A DNA stretch of 64,000 bases from NCBI RefSeq assembly GCF_964030935.1, contig NZ_OZ034990.1:372001-436000 (forward strand), given 5' to 3'. Of the stretch, positions 45,020-54,445 are shown one piece after another. Source of the stretch: Rickettsiella endosymbiont of Aleochara curtula (lineage in GTDB: Bacteria > Pseudomonadota > Gammaproteobacteria > Diplorickettsiales > Diplorickettsiaceae). A program made the translations under genes and the position numbers. Within the stretch, counting starts at the first letter, position 1. Every line of letters begins with the position of its first letter. Below the pieces are notes generated by a model. It did no database searches. It saw nothing but the letters and a program-made list of their open reading frames with translations, and was not told the origin of the DNA.

Positions 45020-45730
45020 ATGTCTACGAATCACTTATTTGAACTCCACGCTGAAACTCGTGAGGTGTTTGGGTCGGGTGCGAGCCGCCGTCTCCGCCGT
45101 CTTGAGAATCGCGTACCCGCTATTTTATATGGTGCTTCAGAGCCACCTTTACCGGTCTCCTTAGAGCATAATCAGATATTACGCGCGCTGGAAAATGAAG
45201 CTTTTTACTCGCATATTTTAACTATCAAGATCGATGGCATCGAGCAAAAAGCCGTGTTAAAAGACCTGCAACGGCATGCCTACAAGCCGCGTATCCTGCA
45301 CGTCGACTTAATGCGCGTATCGGCCAAAGAAAAAATTACTATGTCCGTACCCCTACATTTTAAAGGCGAAGCAGCTGCGCCGGGTGTTAAAGACGCGGGC
45401 GGTGTGCTGACCAAGCTATTAAACAGTGTCGAAGTTCGCTGCTTACCGGGAGTACTTCCAGAATACATTGAAGTCGATGTAGCACAGTTAGGGCTCGATG
45501 AATCCATTTTATTATCCCAGCTTAATTTACCGGAAGGTGTCGAACTAACCGCAGCCATCAGTCATGAAGATGACCGGCCGGTGGTCAATATCCATATACC
45601 ACGTGCGGTAGTCGAAGAAGATCTCACTGCAGCGCCTGAATCGGCTGAAGTACCAGCAATTAACGTCAAAGATGATACCGAACAAGCTGTGAGTGAAGGT
45701 AAAGAAAAGGCCGAAAAAGATAAAAACTAA
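45020..45730 (+). CDS. rplY: 50S ribosomal protein L25 (Ctc/TL5 type)
   Basis: The 236-residue protein binds 5S rRNA in the large ribosomal subunit. It begins MSTNHLFELHAETREVFGSGASRRLRRLENRVPAILYG, with the L25 fold, then the TL5/Ctc C-terminal beta-domain (VPLHFKGEAAAPGVKDAGGV) and a charged tail. It starts the rplY-pth-ychF group, 9 bases before pth. A GAGG site precedes the ATG. Confidence 0.95.
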   Translation: MSTNHLFELHAETREVFGSGASRRLRRLENRVPAILYGASEPPLPVSLEHNQILRALENEAFYSHILTIKIDGIEQKAVLKDLQRHAYKPRILHVDLMRVSAKEKITMSVPLHFKGEAAAPGVKDAGGVLTKLLNSVEVRCLPGVLPEYIEVDVAQLGLDESILLSQLNLPEGVELTAAISHEDDRPVVNIHIPRAVVEEDLTAAPESAEVPAINVKDDTEQAVSEGKEKAEKDKN

Positions 45731-45739
45731 CTCTGTCGT

Positions 45740-46330
45740 ATGGCAACTCATCCCATACAGCTGATTGCCGGCTTAGCGAATCCTGGGAAGGACTACGCAA
45801 AAAGCCGGCATAATGCCGGAGCGTGGCTGATCAATACACTGCTCAATCAGTATTCCTTATCTCCTTTAAAGGTGGAAAATAAATTCCATGCCTCGGTGAC
45901 TGCTTGGTCGCTTAGCACGGGTAAATGTTGGTTGCTCATCCCTAACACTTATATGAATGATTCGGGGCGTGCAATCAAGGCCATAGCCCATTTTTATCAT
46001 CTCCCCATTGAATCCATATTAATCGTCCATGACGATTTAGATCTATTACCCGGTGTAGCCCGTTACAAACAAGGCGGAGGCGATGGTGGACATAATGGTT
46101 TAAAAGATATTGTTACGCACTTACACAGTAAAGACTTTTGGCGGTTACGACTGGGAATTGGTCATCCTGGGCATCGTGATCGCGTGCACGATTATGTTTT
46201 AAGCTCGCCTTCTATCGCCGATAAACAAAGAATAGAGCTCGCTATCGAACAAGCGCTGACTACGTTAACGATGTTTGTCGAAGGCAATCAAGCGCAAGCC
46301 ATGCAAATGTTACACACTCAACAAGAATAA
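45740..46330 (+). CDS. pth: peptidyl-tRNA hydrolase
   Basis: The 196-residue enzyme recycles peptidyl-tRNAs released from stalled ribosomes. Motifs are [20 protein letters not shown] (catalytic His in RHNAG), [22 protein letters not shown] and [15 protein letters not shown] with the catalytic Asp and His. Position between rplY and ychF is conserved. Confidence 0.96.
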   Translation: MATHPIQLIAGLANPGKDYAKSRHNAGAWLINTLLNQYSLSPLKVENKFHASVTAWSLSTGKCWLLIPNTYMNDSGRAIKAIAHFYHLPIESILIVHDDLDLLPGVARYKQGGGDGGHNGLKDIVTHLHSKDFWRLRLGIGHPGHRDRVHDYVLSSPSIADKQRIELAIEQALTTLTMFVEGNQAQAMQMLHTQQE

Positions 46331-46341
46331 CGGGAAATTTT

Positions 46342-47434
46342 ATGGGATTTAAATGCGGCATCGTTGGGCTTCCCAATGTGGGAAAATCCACTTTATTTAA
46401 TGCATTAACTAAAGCCGGCATTGCAGCCGCCAACTACCCTTTTTGCACCATTGAACCGAATGTCGGTATCGTTCCTGTTCCCGATCCTCGTCTTAATGAA
46501 CTGGCCAAGATTGTAAAACCGCAAAAAATAATCCCTACCAGCATGGAGTTCGTTGATATCGCGGGTTTAGTGCAAGGAGCTTGCGCAAGGCGAAGGTTTA
46601 GGCAATAAATTTTTAGCACATATACGCGAAGTCGATGCGATTGTGCATGTGGTACGCTGCTTTAACGATGCCGATGTAGTCCATGTCGCCGGACTTGTGG
46701 ATCCCGTTGCTGATGTACAAACTATTCATACTGAATTAGCTTTAGCCGATTTAGAGAGTGCTGAAAAAGCGGTACTACGTCTTAATAAAGCCAGCAAATC
46801 TAATGACAAATCGGCACAGCAAAGTAAGCGCTTATTAGAGCGCATCATTCCGGAATTAAACCAAGGTCATTTATTACGTCAACTCGATTTCAGTCCTGAA
46901 GAATTAAACTTATTACGCCCGTATTCTTTCTTAACACTTAAATCAACGTTATATATTGCCAATGTGGATGAAAAGGGTTTTGTGAATAATCCCTTACTCG
47001 AGCAATTAGAAACTTATGCAATAACAGACCAAGCCAAAGTGGTCGCGATTTGCGCTAAATTAGAAGAAGACTGTATCGATTTGAGTGATGACGAAAAACA
47101 AGAATTTTTACAAGAATGTGGTTTAACTGAAACCGGTTTAGATCGTTTAATACGTGCCGGTTATGAATTATTAGATCTACAAACCTATTTTACTGCAGGC
47201 GTCAAAGAAGTCCGTGCTTGGACCGTACATAAAGGCGCCACCGCACCACAAGCGGCAGCTTGTATCCACACCGATTTTGAAAAAGGCTTTATCCGCGCCG
47301 AAGTCATCAGTTATGCTGACTTCATACACTACCAAGGTGAACAAGGCGCAAAAGAGGCCGGCAAATGGCGCCTAGAAGGTAAAACCTACCTCGTCAAGGA
47401 TGGTGATGTGATGCATTTTTTATTTAATGTTTAA
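46342..47434 (+). pseudogene. ychF: ribosome-binding ATPase YchF, single-base frameshift
   Basis: The first frame ([20 protein letters not shown], with Walker [10 protein letters not shown]) runs to [11 protein letters not shown] and then stops at 46608. The correct frame resumes at [17 protein letters not shown] and continues through the TGS domain to the end at 47434. The two join if one base is removed from TGCG at 46582-46585, giving a 363-residue protein, the normal length. YchF is an Obg-type ATPase associated with ribosomes and stress. Every other part looks well conserved, so the lesion is recent or a sequencing error. Confidence 0.85.
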
Positions 47435-47743
47435 TGCTTTTTGTGCATAAATTGTTTCATTGTCTATAGTAGAAACATTCCTAGGATTGGAACCATTAGA
47501 GAAAAAAATTTTAATAGTTCGATCCAACAAACTCCATTTATCTTCTTCAATATTTTTTTGTATTTTTTTTCCATATTTTTGTAAGGCACACTCGAAATTT
47601 TCTTGTATATCATCTAATTTTGCTTCTCGATCTGCACTATAAAAGCTTAATCGTCTTAACTTTTGCACACCGTGAAATAAACATAAATTGTATGTGGAAA
47701 AAGTGGATGAAAAATTGGTTAATGTAGTATTTTCTATTGGCAT
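47420..47743 (-). CDS. small uncharacterised protein
   Basis: The 107-residue frame starts MPIENTTLTNFSSTF after AAAGAGAAA and is charged and helical in its second half. Its stop overlaps the end of ychF by 15 bases, tail to tail. There is no signal peptide, membrane helix or family I recognise. Its composition is as AT-rich as the adjacent accessory genes. It may be a remnant or a small effector. Confidence 0.45.
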   Translation of the reverse strand: MPIENTTLTNFSSTFSTYNLCLFHGVQKLRRLSFYSADREAKLDDIQENFECALQKYGKKIQKNIEEDKWSLLDRTIKIFFSNGSNPRNVSTIDNETIYAQKALNIK

Positions 47744-47923
47744 ATTGTTTTCTCTTTGAAAAATTAAATTTATTATTTATCGATATTTTTTATAAAATTA
47801 TAAAAAAACGCATTCTACAATATTTTTAATTAAATAGATTATTTTTAATTTTATTTTTTATTTTAATTTTTTTATAAAGTATTTAATTTATTTAATTTTT
47901 GTTATACTTTAACCTTGATAGAT

Positions 47924-47936
47924 AAGGATTATCCTT
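47924..47936. promoter_or_regulatory. short palindrome upstream of the 47966 gene
   Basis: AAGGAT-T-ATCCTT lies between a TATACT -10-like hexamer (47903-47908) and the AAGGAG ribosome-binding site. It could be an operator or chance symmetry in AT-rich DNA. Confidence 0.25.
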
Positions 47937-47965
47937 CAAATCAAACTCCAGGATAAGGAGCACCT

Positions 47966-49699
47966 ATGCATTTAAATTATTTAGATCAAATGATACCGAA
48001 ACGCTGGGTATTATTACTGCGTTATTGGCTTCCATTTTTTAAGAGCCCTAGTGATTTTTATTTTAAAAGTCGAGATTTTATCGATAATTTGAAACACTCA
48101 GGCTATCATAATTTTCCTTGGAAAAAACTTCCTGATTTAGTATTTATTTTTGAAAAATATGCCTTTAATAAATCAGAAACTAATCTATCCAAAAAAATTA
48201 CTAATATGATTTTTACTAAAAAAAGCCAGCTCATCACCACTAGCCTCATAGAACAGCTTTTTGAGCGTTTTAACCCGGATAATACCCGAACACCCATACT
48301 AAACGATGTCTTGCAACGATTACCGACTAAATTTTATATTGAGTATTTTAGCAAATTGAACGTTAATAGTTGTTCGTCTAAAAATTTAAAATGGTGTGCG
48401 CGCTTAAAAGATAAATTTCGATTAGAAGATAAATTAATCCTAATTTTATCTTTATCTGATGAAGTATTAATAGCCAATCAAGCGACATTATTCACGTTAG
48501 CTATCCAGGAATGCGAGGAAAAATTACTCACTCAGAGATTTGGAATAAATAATTTTTTAAACGCTTATGTTATTGAACAATTGCTAGCATTTATCTTTGA
48601 GCGCAATCCCAAACTTATTTTTTCTCGTATTTTTGTACATACATTGATTAACCAATTATTAAAAAATCAAAATCCAATATTAACATCACACCTCTTAGAA
48701 CTTGATGAATATGCTAGATATAGTTTTTTTGAAACATTTTTAACGGATAGTCCAAATTTTCAGCAAAATAGCCAATATTTTCTTAGCCTTTGTCCAGAAG
48801 AACAAAGGTTAAATTTGATCGATCAATTAATTATCTCGGTTTTTAACACTAATCAATCTGAAATGGATGATGAGCCTATAAAAGAACACAAATCTACCGC
48901 GGATAACTTGGATTTACTTTTATTAGCACAGCTAGAAGAACAACACGATACCTATCCAATTAATCTATTTCAATTGCTTGCCACATTAAGTTTAACAAAA
49001 AAACCGCTTGATCTAGAAAAGTTAAAAAAATTTTTCGAAGCAGGTCGAGACTCACTCGAATACCGCAAAAATTTCTCAATTGCATGCCAATCCGCGGTTG
49101 CTGAATATGCCATACACGCGATAAAAATACTTATTAAAGATAATATTATGATCTATGTACATAAAGAAAACACTCGAAATGATATTCATCGGGCTTTTTA
49201 TCAATTTTTTAACAATGAATATATCGGTAAACCTCTAAACGTAGCAAAGCTGATATTAAAAAAATTACCACCCGATTTGCAGTCTAAATACGCAGCAGAT
49301 TTAGATTTTTTACAACAACTTTTAATACGACTTTATCAAATTCAAGAGGATCCAAGCATTGTTGAATATAAAAATAAATGCTTCTTGCTATGGAATAAAA
49401 GTCAAAGAGAATACGAAGAGAAAACCGAGGCCCGTAGAGAACTTTTACAACGCATACGCTCTGGCAAGCAAAGTAGCGTCGCTTATCAGCGCATGGATGA
49501 GCTTTTTGGTAGCGAAGCAGCAACCATGCAAGCAAAATGGAAGCATGCACTAGGCGTGCATTTTTTTGATGCTACTAATAAAGAAGAATGTAAAACAGCA
49601 TTACACGAAGCCGCTGAAATTATAAAATTTAATCGTGTATGCAATGATTATTCTTGTTTGAGCACTTCACCCTCATCAGCAAGTTATTTTGCGTTATGA
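47966..49699 (+). CDS. uncharacterised helical protein, putative effector
   Basis: The 577-residue protein starts MHLNYLDQMIPKRWVLLLRY after AAGGAGCACCT. It is rich in Leu, Lys, Asn and Phe, soluble and predominantly helical, with repeat-like segments such as NVAKLILKKLPPDLQSKYAAD that recall the ankyrin-like segment TVKLVLKQLPAEKN of the 11398 protein. No catalytic motif or signal peptide is seen. The C-terminus is small and polar (SCLSTSPSSASYFAL). Effector status is inferred from composition and context only. Confidence 0.55.
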   Translation: MHLNYLDQMIPKRWVLLLRYWLPFFKSPSDFYFKSRDFIDNLKHSGYHNFPWKKLPDLVFIFEKYAFNKSETNLSKKITNMIFTKKSQLITTSLIEQLFERFNPDNTRTPILNDVLQRLPTKFYIEYFSKLNVNSCSSKNLKWCARLKDKFRLEDKLILILSLSDEVLIANQATLFTLAIQECEEKLLTQRFGINNFLNAYVIEQLLAFIFERNPKLIFSRIFVHTLINQLLKNQNPILTSHLLELDEYARYSFFETFLTDSPNFQQNSQYFLSLCPEEQRLNLIDQLIISVFNTNQSEMDDEPIKEHKSTADNLDLLLLAQLEEQHDTYPINLFQLLATLSLTKKPLDLEKLKKFFEAGRDSLEYRKNFSIACQSAVAEYAIHAIKILIKDNIMIYVHKENTRNDIHRAFYQFFNNEYIGKPLNVAKLILKKLPPDLQSKYAADLDFLQQLLIRLYQIQEDPSIVEYKNKCFLLWNKSQREYEEKTEARRELLQRIRSGKQSSVAYQRMDELFGSEAATMQAKWKHALGVHFFDATNKEECKTALHEAAEIIKFNRVCNDYSCLSTSPSSASYFAL

Positions 49700-49832
49700 A
49701 ATAACCTTCGATGTGATTATCAGGTGATAAGACGCAATTTTTTAAGCGCTCTGCATCCTTGCATACAAAAAATCTCCAAAAATCTATAGTATTAGCGTAC
49801 CTAAAATAAAAATCCGTCGCCATATTATGTAA

Positions 49833-49860
49833 TTGAAAACTTCACTGTTCTCATTAAACT
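49833..49860 (+). promoter_or_regulatory. candidate sigma-70 promoter of the chitinase gene
   Basis: TTGAAA (49833-49838) and TAAACT (49855-49860) are separated by 16 bases and lie 34 bases before the chitinase ATG. The -35 match is good and the -10 match modest. Confidence 0.35.
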
Positions 49861-49894
49861 AATCAGTGCATTCAAATAAATATAAGGAAGTATT

Positions 49895-51655
49895 ATGAAA
49901 AACATTGAAGTAGTACCTTGGGACCATCAAAGTGGTGGTGAAACATTTTATGTCATTTTTGATAGTAAAGTTTGGAAAAATGAATGGTGGGTCGAAGCTG
50001 ACAATTGCCCGGGCAAAGCGGCAGATGATCCTAATCATAACCCATGGCGCATACAACGAAATGCGACTCAGGAAGAAATTGCCAAAGGTAATCCAACAAG
50101 TTGCGATAGCGATGCAGACTGCACGAATTTATTATGCCAGGATCCAAAAACAGAAGCCATGTATAAAAAAGTGGGTTATAAAGCGGACGGGTCTGGAACT
50201 AACCTTTCCTACACCTCCGCACGCGTCGCTAAATCTGTTTACAATTTATACGAAACATCTGAACATCAACCTAAGTTATCGGCTTATATAACCGATTGGT
50301 GTCAGTATGATGCGCGGTTACAAAACGATACTGTTCCTGCCAATGCTGGGCGCGGTTTTGATCTGTCTAACATTGATCCATTTGCTTATGATCGGCTTAT
50401 TTTTTCCTTCATGGGAGTTTGCGGGGACTTCGGTGAAAAATCTGAGGTTCTGAAAAAATCAGTCGACGGTTGGAATAAACAATCCCCTACGCCGATGAGA
50501 AAAGGTCATATTGTATTAATGGATCCTTGGGGAGACCTTGCTACCTTTACTAACGTGGGCTTAAGTCCAGGTCAAGGGCATATGGACTTAACCTATGACA
50601 ATTATCTACAATATTATCAACAAGATAAAGCCGCCGGTTTATTAGGTGGAATGCGCGAGCTCAAGAAAAAAAATCCCAATTTAAAATTATCTTTCAGCGT
50701 AGGTGGCTGGACTTTGTCGGGCTTTTTTTCGGATATGGTTAAAAACTTAGAAATGCGTGAAGAATTTATCGATAGTGCCATCGATTTTATTCAACGCTTT
50801 CCGATGTTTGACGGTATCGATATCGATTGGGAATATCCTGGTGCTCCAGGAAACGCAGGGAATCATTATGATCCTGAACATGATGGCTCCAATTATGCGT
50901 TGTTGATTGGAGAATTACGAACTGCATTCGACGTAAAATTTGGTAAAAATAAAAAAACCATTACTATTGCCATGAGTGCTGACATCGAAAAGATGAAATT
51001 CAGTAGTATCGCCAAATTAAAAACCGCTGGTCTCGATTCTATTTTTCTGATGAATTATGACTTTTTTGGCACCGGTTGGGCACCTAGCTTAGCGCATCAT
51101 AGTAATTTAGAAAATTCACAACTTTCTAATTTTTCTGCGATTAAAGCGATAGGTTACTTGGTCAGTGAAGGTATTCCAACCAGTATGATACATTTGGGTG
51201 TAGCCAATTACGCACGCTCTGCGGCAGAAGCAGATTTAAGCTCGTTAAAATATAACATTCAAGGCAATGCATTAGGTAGTTTTGAGAATGGCGCGTATGA
51301 ATTCTTTGATTTAATTAAAAATGCTTTAGACTTAGAAGGAAACGCCGCCCAAGGTAAAAATGGTTTTACGCTAATGACCGATATCGATGCCGATGCGGAT
51401 ATTTTATATAGTAGCAATACTAAACATTACATATCTCTTGATACGCCGCGAACCGCAAAAAACAAAGGTAAATATGTTAAAGATCACGGTCTAGCCGGCT
51501 GTTTTAGTTGGTCTGGCGATCAGGATGATGGTCTGTTAGCCAACGCCTGCAGAGAAGGCATGGGCTATAAGGTCTCTGAAGAAAATTTTTCTATGTCTCC
51601 GTTATACAATAAAGGCAAAGAATTTAATATGCCTGGTAAGAATGTAAAAAAATAA
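49895..51655 (+). CDS. GH18 chitinase with N-terminal chitin-binding-like module
   Basis: The 586-residue protein has the GH18 catalytic motif DxxDxDxE as FDGIDIDWEYPG, with Asp306, Asp309, Asp311 and the catalytic Glu313. It also has the SxGG motif (SFSVGGWTLSGFF) and the barrel strand FLMNYDFFG. The N-terminal 40 residues (ETFYVIFDSKVWKNEWWVEA, then DNCPG) resemble a CBM5/12 chitin-binding module (WW...D-PG). There is no signal peptide. It hydrolyses chitin, which fits an arthropod host; the export route is unclear. An AAGGAAG site precedes the ATG, and a strong terminator follows. Confidence 0.88.
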   Translation: MKNIEVVPWDHQSGGETFYVIFDSKVWKNEWWVEADNCPGKAADDPNHNPWRIQRNATQEEIAKGNPTSCDSDADCTNLLCQDPKTEAMYKKVGYKADGSGTNLSYTSARVAKSVYNLYETSEHQPKLSAYITDWCQYDARLQNDTVPANAGRGFDLSNIDPFAYDRLIFSFMGVCGDFGEKSEVLKKSVDGWNKQSPTPMRKGHIVLMDPWGDLATFTNVGLSPGQGHMDLTYDNYLQYYQQDKAAGLLGGMRELKKKNPNLKLSFSVGGWTLSGFFSDMVKNLEMREEFIDSAIDFIQRFPMFDGIDIDWEYPGAPGNAGNHYDPEHDGSNYALLIGELRTAFDVKFGKNKKTITIAMSADIEKMKFSSIAKLKTAGLDSIFLMNYDFFGTGWAPSLAHHSNLENSQLSNFSAIKAIGYLVSEGIPTSMIHLGVANYARSAAEADLSSLKYNIQGNALGSFENGAYEFFDLIKNALDLEGNAAQGKNGFTLMTDIDADADILYSSNTKHYISLDTPRTAKNKGKYVKDHGLAGCFSWSGDQDDGLLANACREGMGYKVSEENFSMSPLYNKGKEFNMPGKNVKK

Positions 51656-51692
51656 TAACTAAATATTGACAGACAAATAATAAGAAATTTCA

Positions 51693-51719
51693 GAGTGCCA
51701 AATCTAGGCACTCTTTTTT
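51693..51719 (+). terminator. intrinsic terminator of the chitinase gene
   Basis: GAGTGCC and GGCACTC form a perfect 7-bp stem around loop AAATCTA, followed by six T residues. It lies 38 bases past the stop. Confidence 0.9.
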
Positions 51720-51925
51720 ATGTGATCGAAAAAATACTCATTTTTCAATGTATGCGAACACTAGCTTAATGTAAGTGAGAAAATTTTTATATTACCTTTT
51801 TTTTTCGATAGACTGTGTTAGGATTTAAGTGATTTAAGTATATATTCTAATATAAATAGATTATGTAATTAAATTTTTTAGTCATTCGATATCCAATTAC
51901 TTAATAAAAAATAAAGAGGTATATT

Positions 51926-52411
51926 ATGAAACTAGGCTTTAAAAAAGTAAAAAAGAACGTGCATGATCATCAAAAATCAGGAAATAAATTTCACCCTGGT
52001 CGTTTTAACGTTGACACTTATATGATATTCATGAGTATTTTAATGGCTCTAATTTTTCCTGCTGTATTTATGGCTAATATATTAGCTGCGCCAATGGGTT
52101 TGACACTCGCTGTATTAGGTTGCGCAGTTTTAACCGCCGTATGTTTAACAGCGGGCATCAAATATTTTTCTCAATTTGTGAGAAATCTTGACGGCAAAGA
52201 TAATCTTAAACCTGTTAGTAAAGAAAAGGTTGATTTCTCTTTATCGCAAAATGAGAGAAATACTAATGGGTATGACAAAGAGAATGCCATGACCCATGCA
52301 GCTAAAAATTCTGATAACTCTTCTAAAATTAGTTTCTTTTCTGAAGTAGTAAAAAATGATAACCCTGTACAAAATCAACCAGCGCCAATGAGCCCTTCGT
52401 TATCTAACTAA
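51926..52411 (+). CDS. two-helix membrane protein, uncharacterised
   Basis: The 161-residue protein begins MKLGFKKVKKNVHDHQKSG, with a basic N-terminus, two transmembrane helices (about residues 33-56 and 60-82) and a polar tail of about 75 residues ending PAPMSPSLSN. An AAGAGG site precedes the ATG. A 270-bp spacer separates it from the chitinase. I recognise no family; the hairpin topology and polar tail resemble host-membrane-inserted effector proteins, but this is only suggestive. Confidence 0.55.
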   Translation: MKLGFKKVKKNVHDHQKSGNKFHPGRFNVDTYMIFMSILMALIFPAVFMANILAAPMGLTLAVLGCAVLTAVCLTAGIKYFSQFVRNLDGKDNLKPVSKEKVDFSLSQNERNTNGYDKENAMTHAAKNSDNSSKISFFSEVVKNDNPVQNQPAPMSPSLSN

Positions 52412-52440
52412 GTAAGTTATCAGAAATAAAACTCAAGAGT

Positions 52441-52476
52441 GTCTACTCAGTGAGATACTCTTACAGAGTAGACTTT
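52441..52476 (+). terminator. possible terminator of the 51926 gene
   Basis: GTCTACTC and GAGTAGAC form an 8-bp stem with a 17-base loop, followed by only TTT. It lies between the convergent 51926 and cysteine synthase-like genes, so it could serve either. Confidence 0.35.
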
Positions 52477-52501
52477 GAGCTTCCAAATGTGCTAGGTTAG
52501 T

Positions 52502-53470
52502 TTAAAGCAAATACTGTTCTTGCATCCAAGCATCATTGTAAATTTTGCTGAGATATTTAATACCGCTATCCGGTAAAATAGTAACGATGGTGGCGGGTTG
52601 AGTTAATTCAGCCGCAAGCTTCAATGCAGCCCAGACATTGGCACCCGATGAACCTCCGACTAACAAACCTTCTTCTTCGGCTAAACGGCGCGCCATCAAG
52701 AACGCATCTTTATCCGTAAAAGGCATAATTTCATCTAATACCGAAAAATCTAATGCTTTAGCGATGTGATCTTCGCCCACGCCTTCCACTAAATAATTAC
52801 AATTACCCCCCTGTGGAATTTTTCCGGTCTTAAAATATTCATAGTAAATAGAACCCACCGGATCCGGCATCATCACTTTAATCGCTGGATTTTTTTCTTT
52901 CAAAAAACGACCGACGCCAGAAACTGTCCCGCCAGTACTGCCAGAGGCAATAAAAATATCGATTTTACCTTGTGTTTGTTGCCAGATTTCCGGCGCGGTA
53001 TTCACATAATGTGCTTCAGGATTTTTCGGATTATCATATTGATCGAGTCGAAAACTATTCGGTGTTTCTGCCGCGATACGCTTGGCGACATTAACATAAT
53101 GTTCAGGTGAGTCGGGCGCAGCGGCGGTCGGCGTTACGACAATTTCGGCACCGTACGCGCGTAAGGTATTTTGTTTTTCTATACTCACCTTATCTGGCAT
53201 AGTCAAAATAGCGCGATAGCCTTTTACTGCTGCTAACAGGGCGATGGCAGCACCGGTATTTCCGGAGGTATTTTCAACGATCGTGCCACCTGGTTTTAAT
53301 AAACCCTTTTGTTCGGCATCGCTAATAATATAATCGACGATGCGATCCTTAACACTGCCACTAGGATTGGCAAATTCACATTTAACTAGGATGGTAACAT
53401 GTTTATTTGGAACTATTTTTTCTAATTTAACCAGCGGTGTATTCCCCACCGCCTGTAAAATAGAACTCAT
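52502..53470 (-). CDS. PLP-dependent cysteine synthase / cystathionine beta-synthase family enzyme
   Basis: The chosen start is the ATG at 53470 (MSSILQAVGNTPLVKLEKIV). The frame extends upstream but only through a 125-bp-element fragment and into sucD. The 322-residue protein has the PLP lysine in NPSGSVKDR, the substrate loop ENTSGNTGAAIAL, and the phosphate-binding SGSTGGTVSGVG, all diagnostic of fold-type II OASS/CBS enzymes. EGVGEDHIAKALDF resembles the CBS/OASS C-terminal region; there is no CBS regulatory domain. It makes cysteine or cystathionine; which one cannot be told. It is downstream of sucD on the same strand. Confidence 0.9.
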   Translation of the reverse strand: MSSILQAVGNTPLVKLEKIVPNKHVTILVKCEFANPSGSVKDRIVDYIISDAEQKGLLKPGGTIVENTSGNTGAAIALLAAVKGYRAILTMPDKVSIEKQNTLRAYGAEIVVTPTAAAPDSPEHYVNVAKRIAAETPNSFRLDQYDNPKNPEAHYVNTAPEIWQQTQGKIDIFIASGSTGGTVSGVGRFLKEKNPAIKVMMPDPVGSIYYEYFKTGKIPQGGNCNYLVEGVGEDHIAKALDFSVLDEIMPFTDKDAFLMARRLAEEEGLLVGGSSGANVWAALKLAAELTQPATIVTILPDSGIKYLSKIYNDAWMQEQYLL

Positions 53471-53495
53471 ACTCTGCGCACTTGAATTTTGGTCT
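53468..53495 (-). repeat. fragment of the 125-bp element at the cysteine synthase start
   Basis: On the minus strand, CCAAAATTCAAGTGCGCAGAG is followed at once by TATG, so the element's end leads straight into the ATG of the cysteine synthase-like gene. Only this end of the element is recognisable. Confidence 0.6.
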
Positions 53496-53513
53496 ACCAT
53501 CATTAAAAATTGA

Positions 53514-54383
53514 TTATAATAATTGTGCAACCATTTTGCCCATATCTGCAGGTGATTTCACCGTGTGAACACCGGCCGCTTCTAAAGCCTTAAATTTTTC
53601 AGCGGCAGTGCCTTTGCCACCGGAAATAATTGCACCGGCATGACCCATACGTTTTCCAGCGGGCGCTGTCACGCCGGCAATATAAGCGACTACCGGTTTG
53701 GTCACATAGGTTTTAATAAAATCTGCGGCTTCTTCTTCAGCCGTACCGCCAATTTCACCGACCATCAGTATGGCTTCGGTTTGTGGATCTTCTTGAAACA
53801 AACGCAACACATCCACAAAATTCATCCCTGGAATCGGATCACCACCAATACCCACGCAGGTACTTTGGCCTAAGCCTAAGTCTGTGGTCTGTTTTACCGC
53901 TTCATAGGTTAAGGTACCCGAACGTGACACGATACCCACACGACCGGGCAAATGGATATAACCTGGCATGATGCCAATCTTACATTGTCCGGGTGTAATC
54001 ACACCGGGGCAATTCGGTCCTATTAAGCGCGCATCCGTATTATTTTCTAGGTAAACCTTCACATCCAACATATCGAGTACCGGTATGCCTTCGGTAATAC
54101 AGACAATTAAAGAAACGCCTGCAGCAGCGGCTTCAACAATAGAATCTTTACAAAAAGGCGCCGGTACATAAATGACGCTGGCATTCGCACCCGTTTCAGC
54201 AACGGCATCAGCCACGGTATTAAACACCGGTAAATCTAAATGTTGGGATCCGCCTTTTCCGGGTGTCACACCACCCACCATCTGTGTGCCGTAAGCGATG
54301 GCTTGTTCTGAATGAAATGTTCCTTGTTTTCCCGTGAAGCCTTGGCAAATGACTTTCGTGTTTTTGTCGATTAATATACTCAT
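53514..54383 (-). CDS. sucD: succinyl-CoA synthetase alpha subunit
   Basis: The 289-residue protein binds CoA and carries the phospho-histidine of succinyl-CoA synthetase. Motifs are [42 protein letters not shown] and the active-site [14 protein letters not shown] (phospho-His in GHAGA). It forms a complex with SucC, making ATP or GTP from succinyl-CoA. It is 62 bases after sucC. Confidence 0.97.
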   Translation of the reverse strand: MSILIDKNTKVICQGFTGKQGTFHSEQAIAYGTQMVGGVTPGKGGSQHLDLPVFNTVADAVAETGANASVIYVPAPFCKDSIVEAAAAGVSLIVCITEGIPVLDMLDVKVYLENNTDARLIGPNCPGVITPGQCKIGIMPGYIHLPGRVGIVSRSGTLTYEAVKQTTDLGLGQSTCVGIGGDPIPGMNFVDVLRLFQEDPQTEAILMVGEIGGTAEEEAADFIKTYVTKPVVAYIAGVTAPAGKRMGHAGAIISGGKGTAAEKFKALEAAGVHTVKSPADMGKMVAQLL

Positions 54384-54421
54384 AGGTTTAACCTTTAAAG
54401 AAAATATGTTTTATTTTACAG

Positions 54422-54445
54422 CCAAAAACTCAAGTGCACAGAGTA
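54422..54445 (-). repeat. fragment of the 125-bp element at the sucC stop
   Basis: CCAAAAACTCAAGTGCACAGAGTA ends directly at the TCA (reverse TGA) stop of sucC at 54446. This is the same junction type as at slt and rsmE. Confidence 0.6.

Noticed and set aside
47744..47965. TTTAAT-N3-TTTAAT repeat before the 47966 gene as a PmrA box
   Set aside because: The half-sites are 9 bp apart, not 11, and the region is extremely AT-rich.
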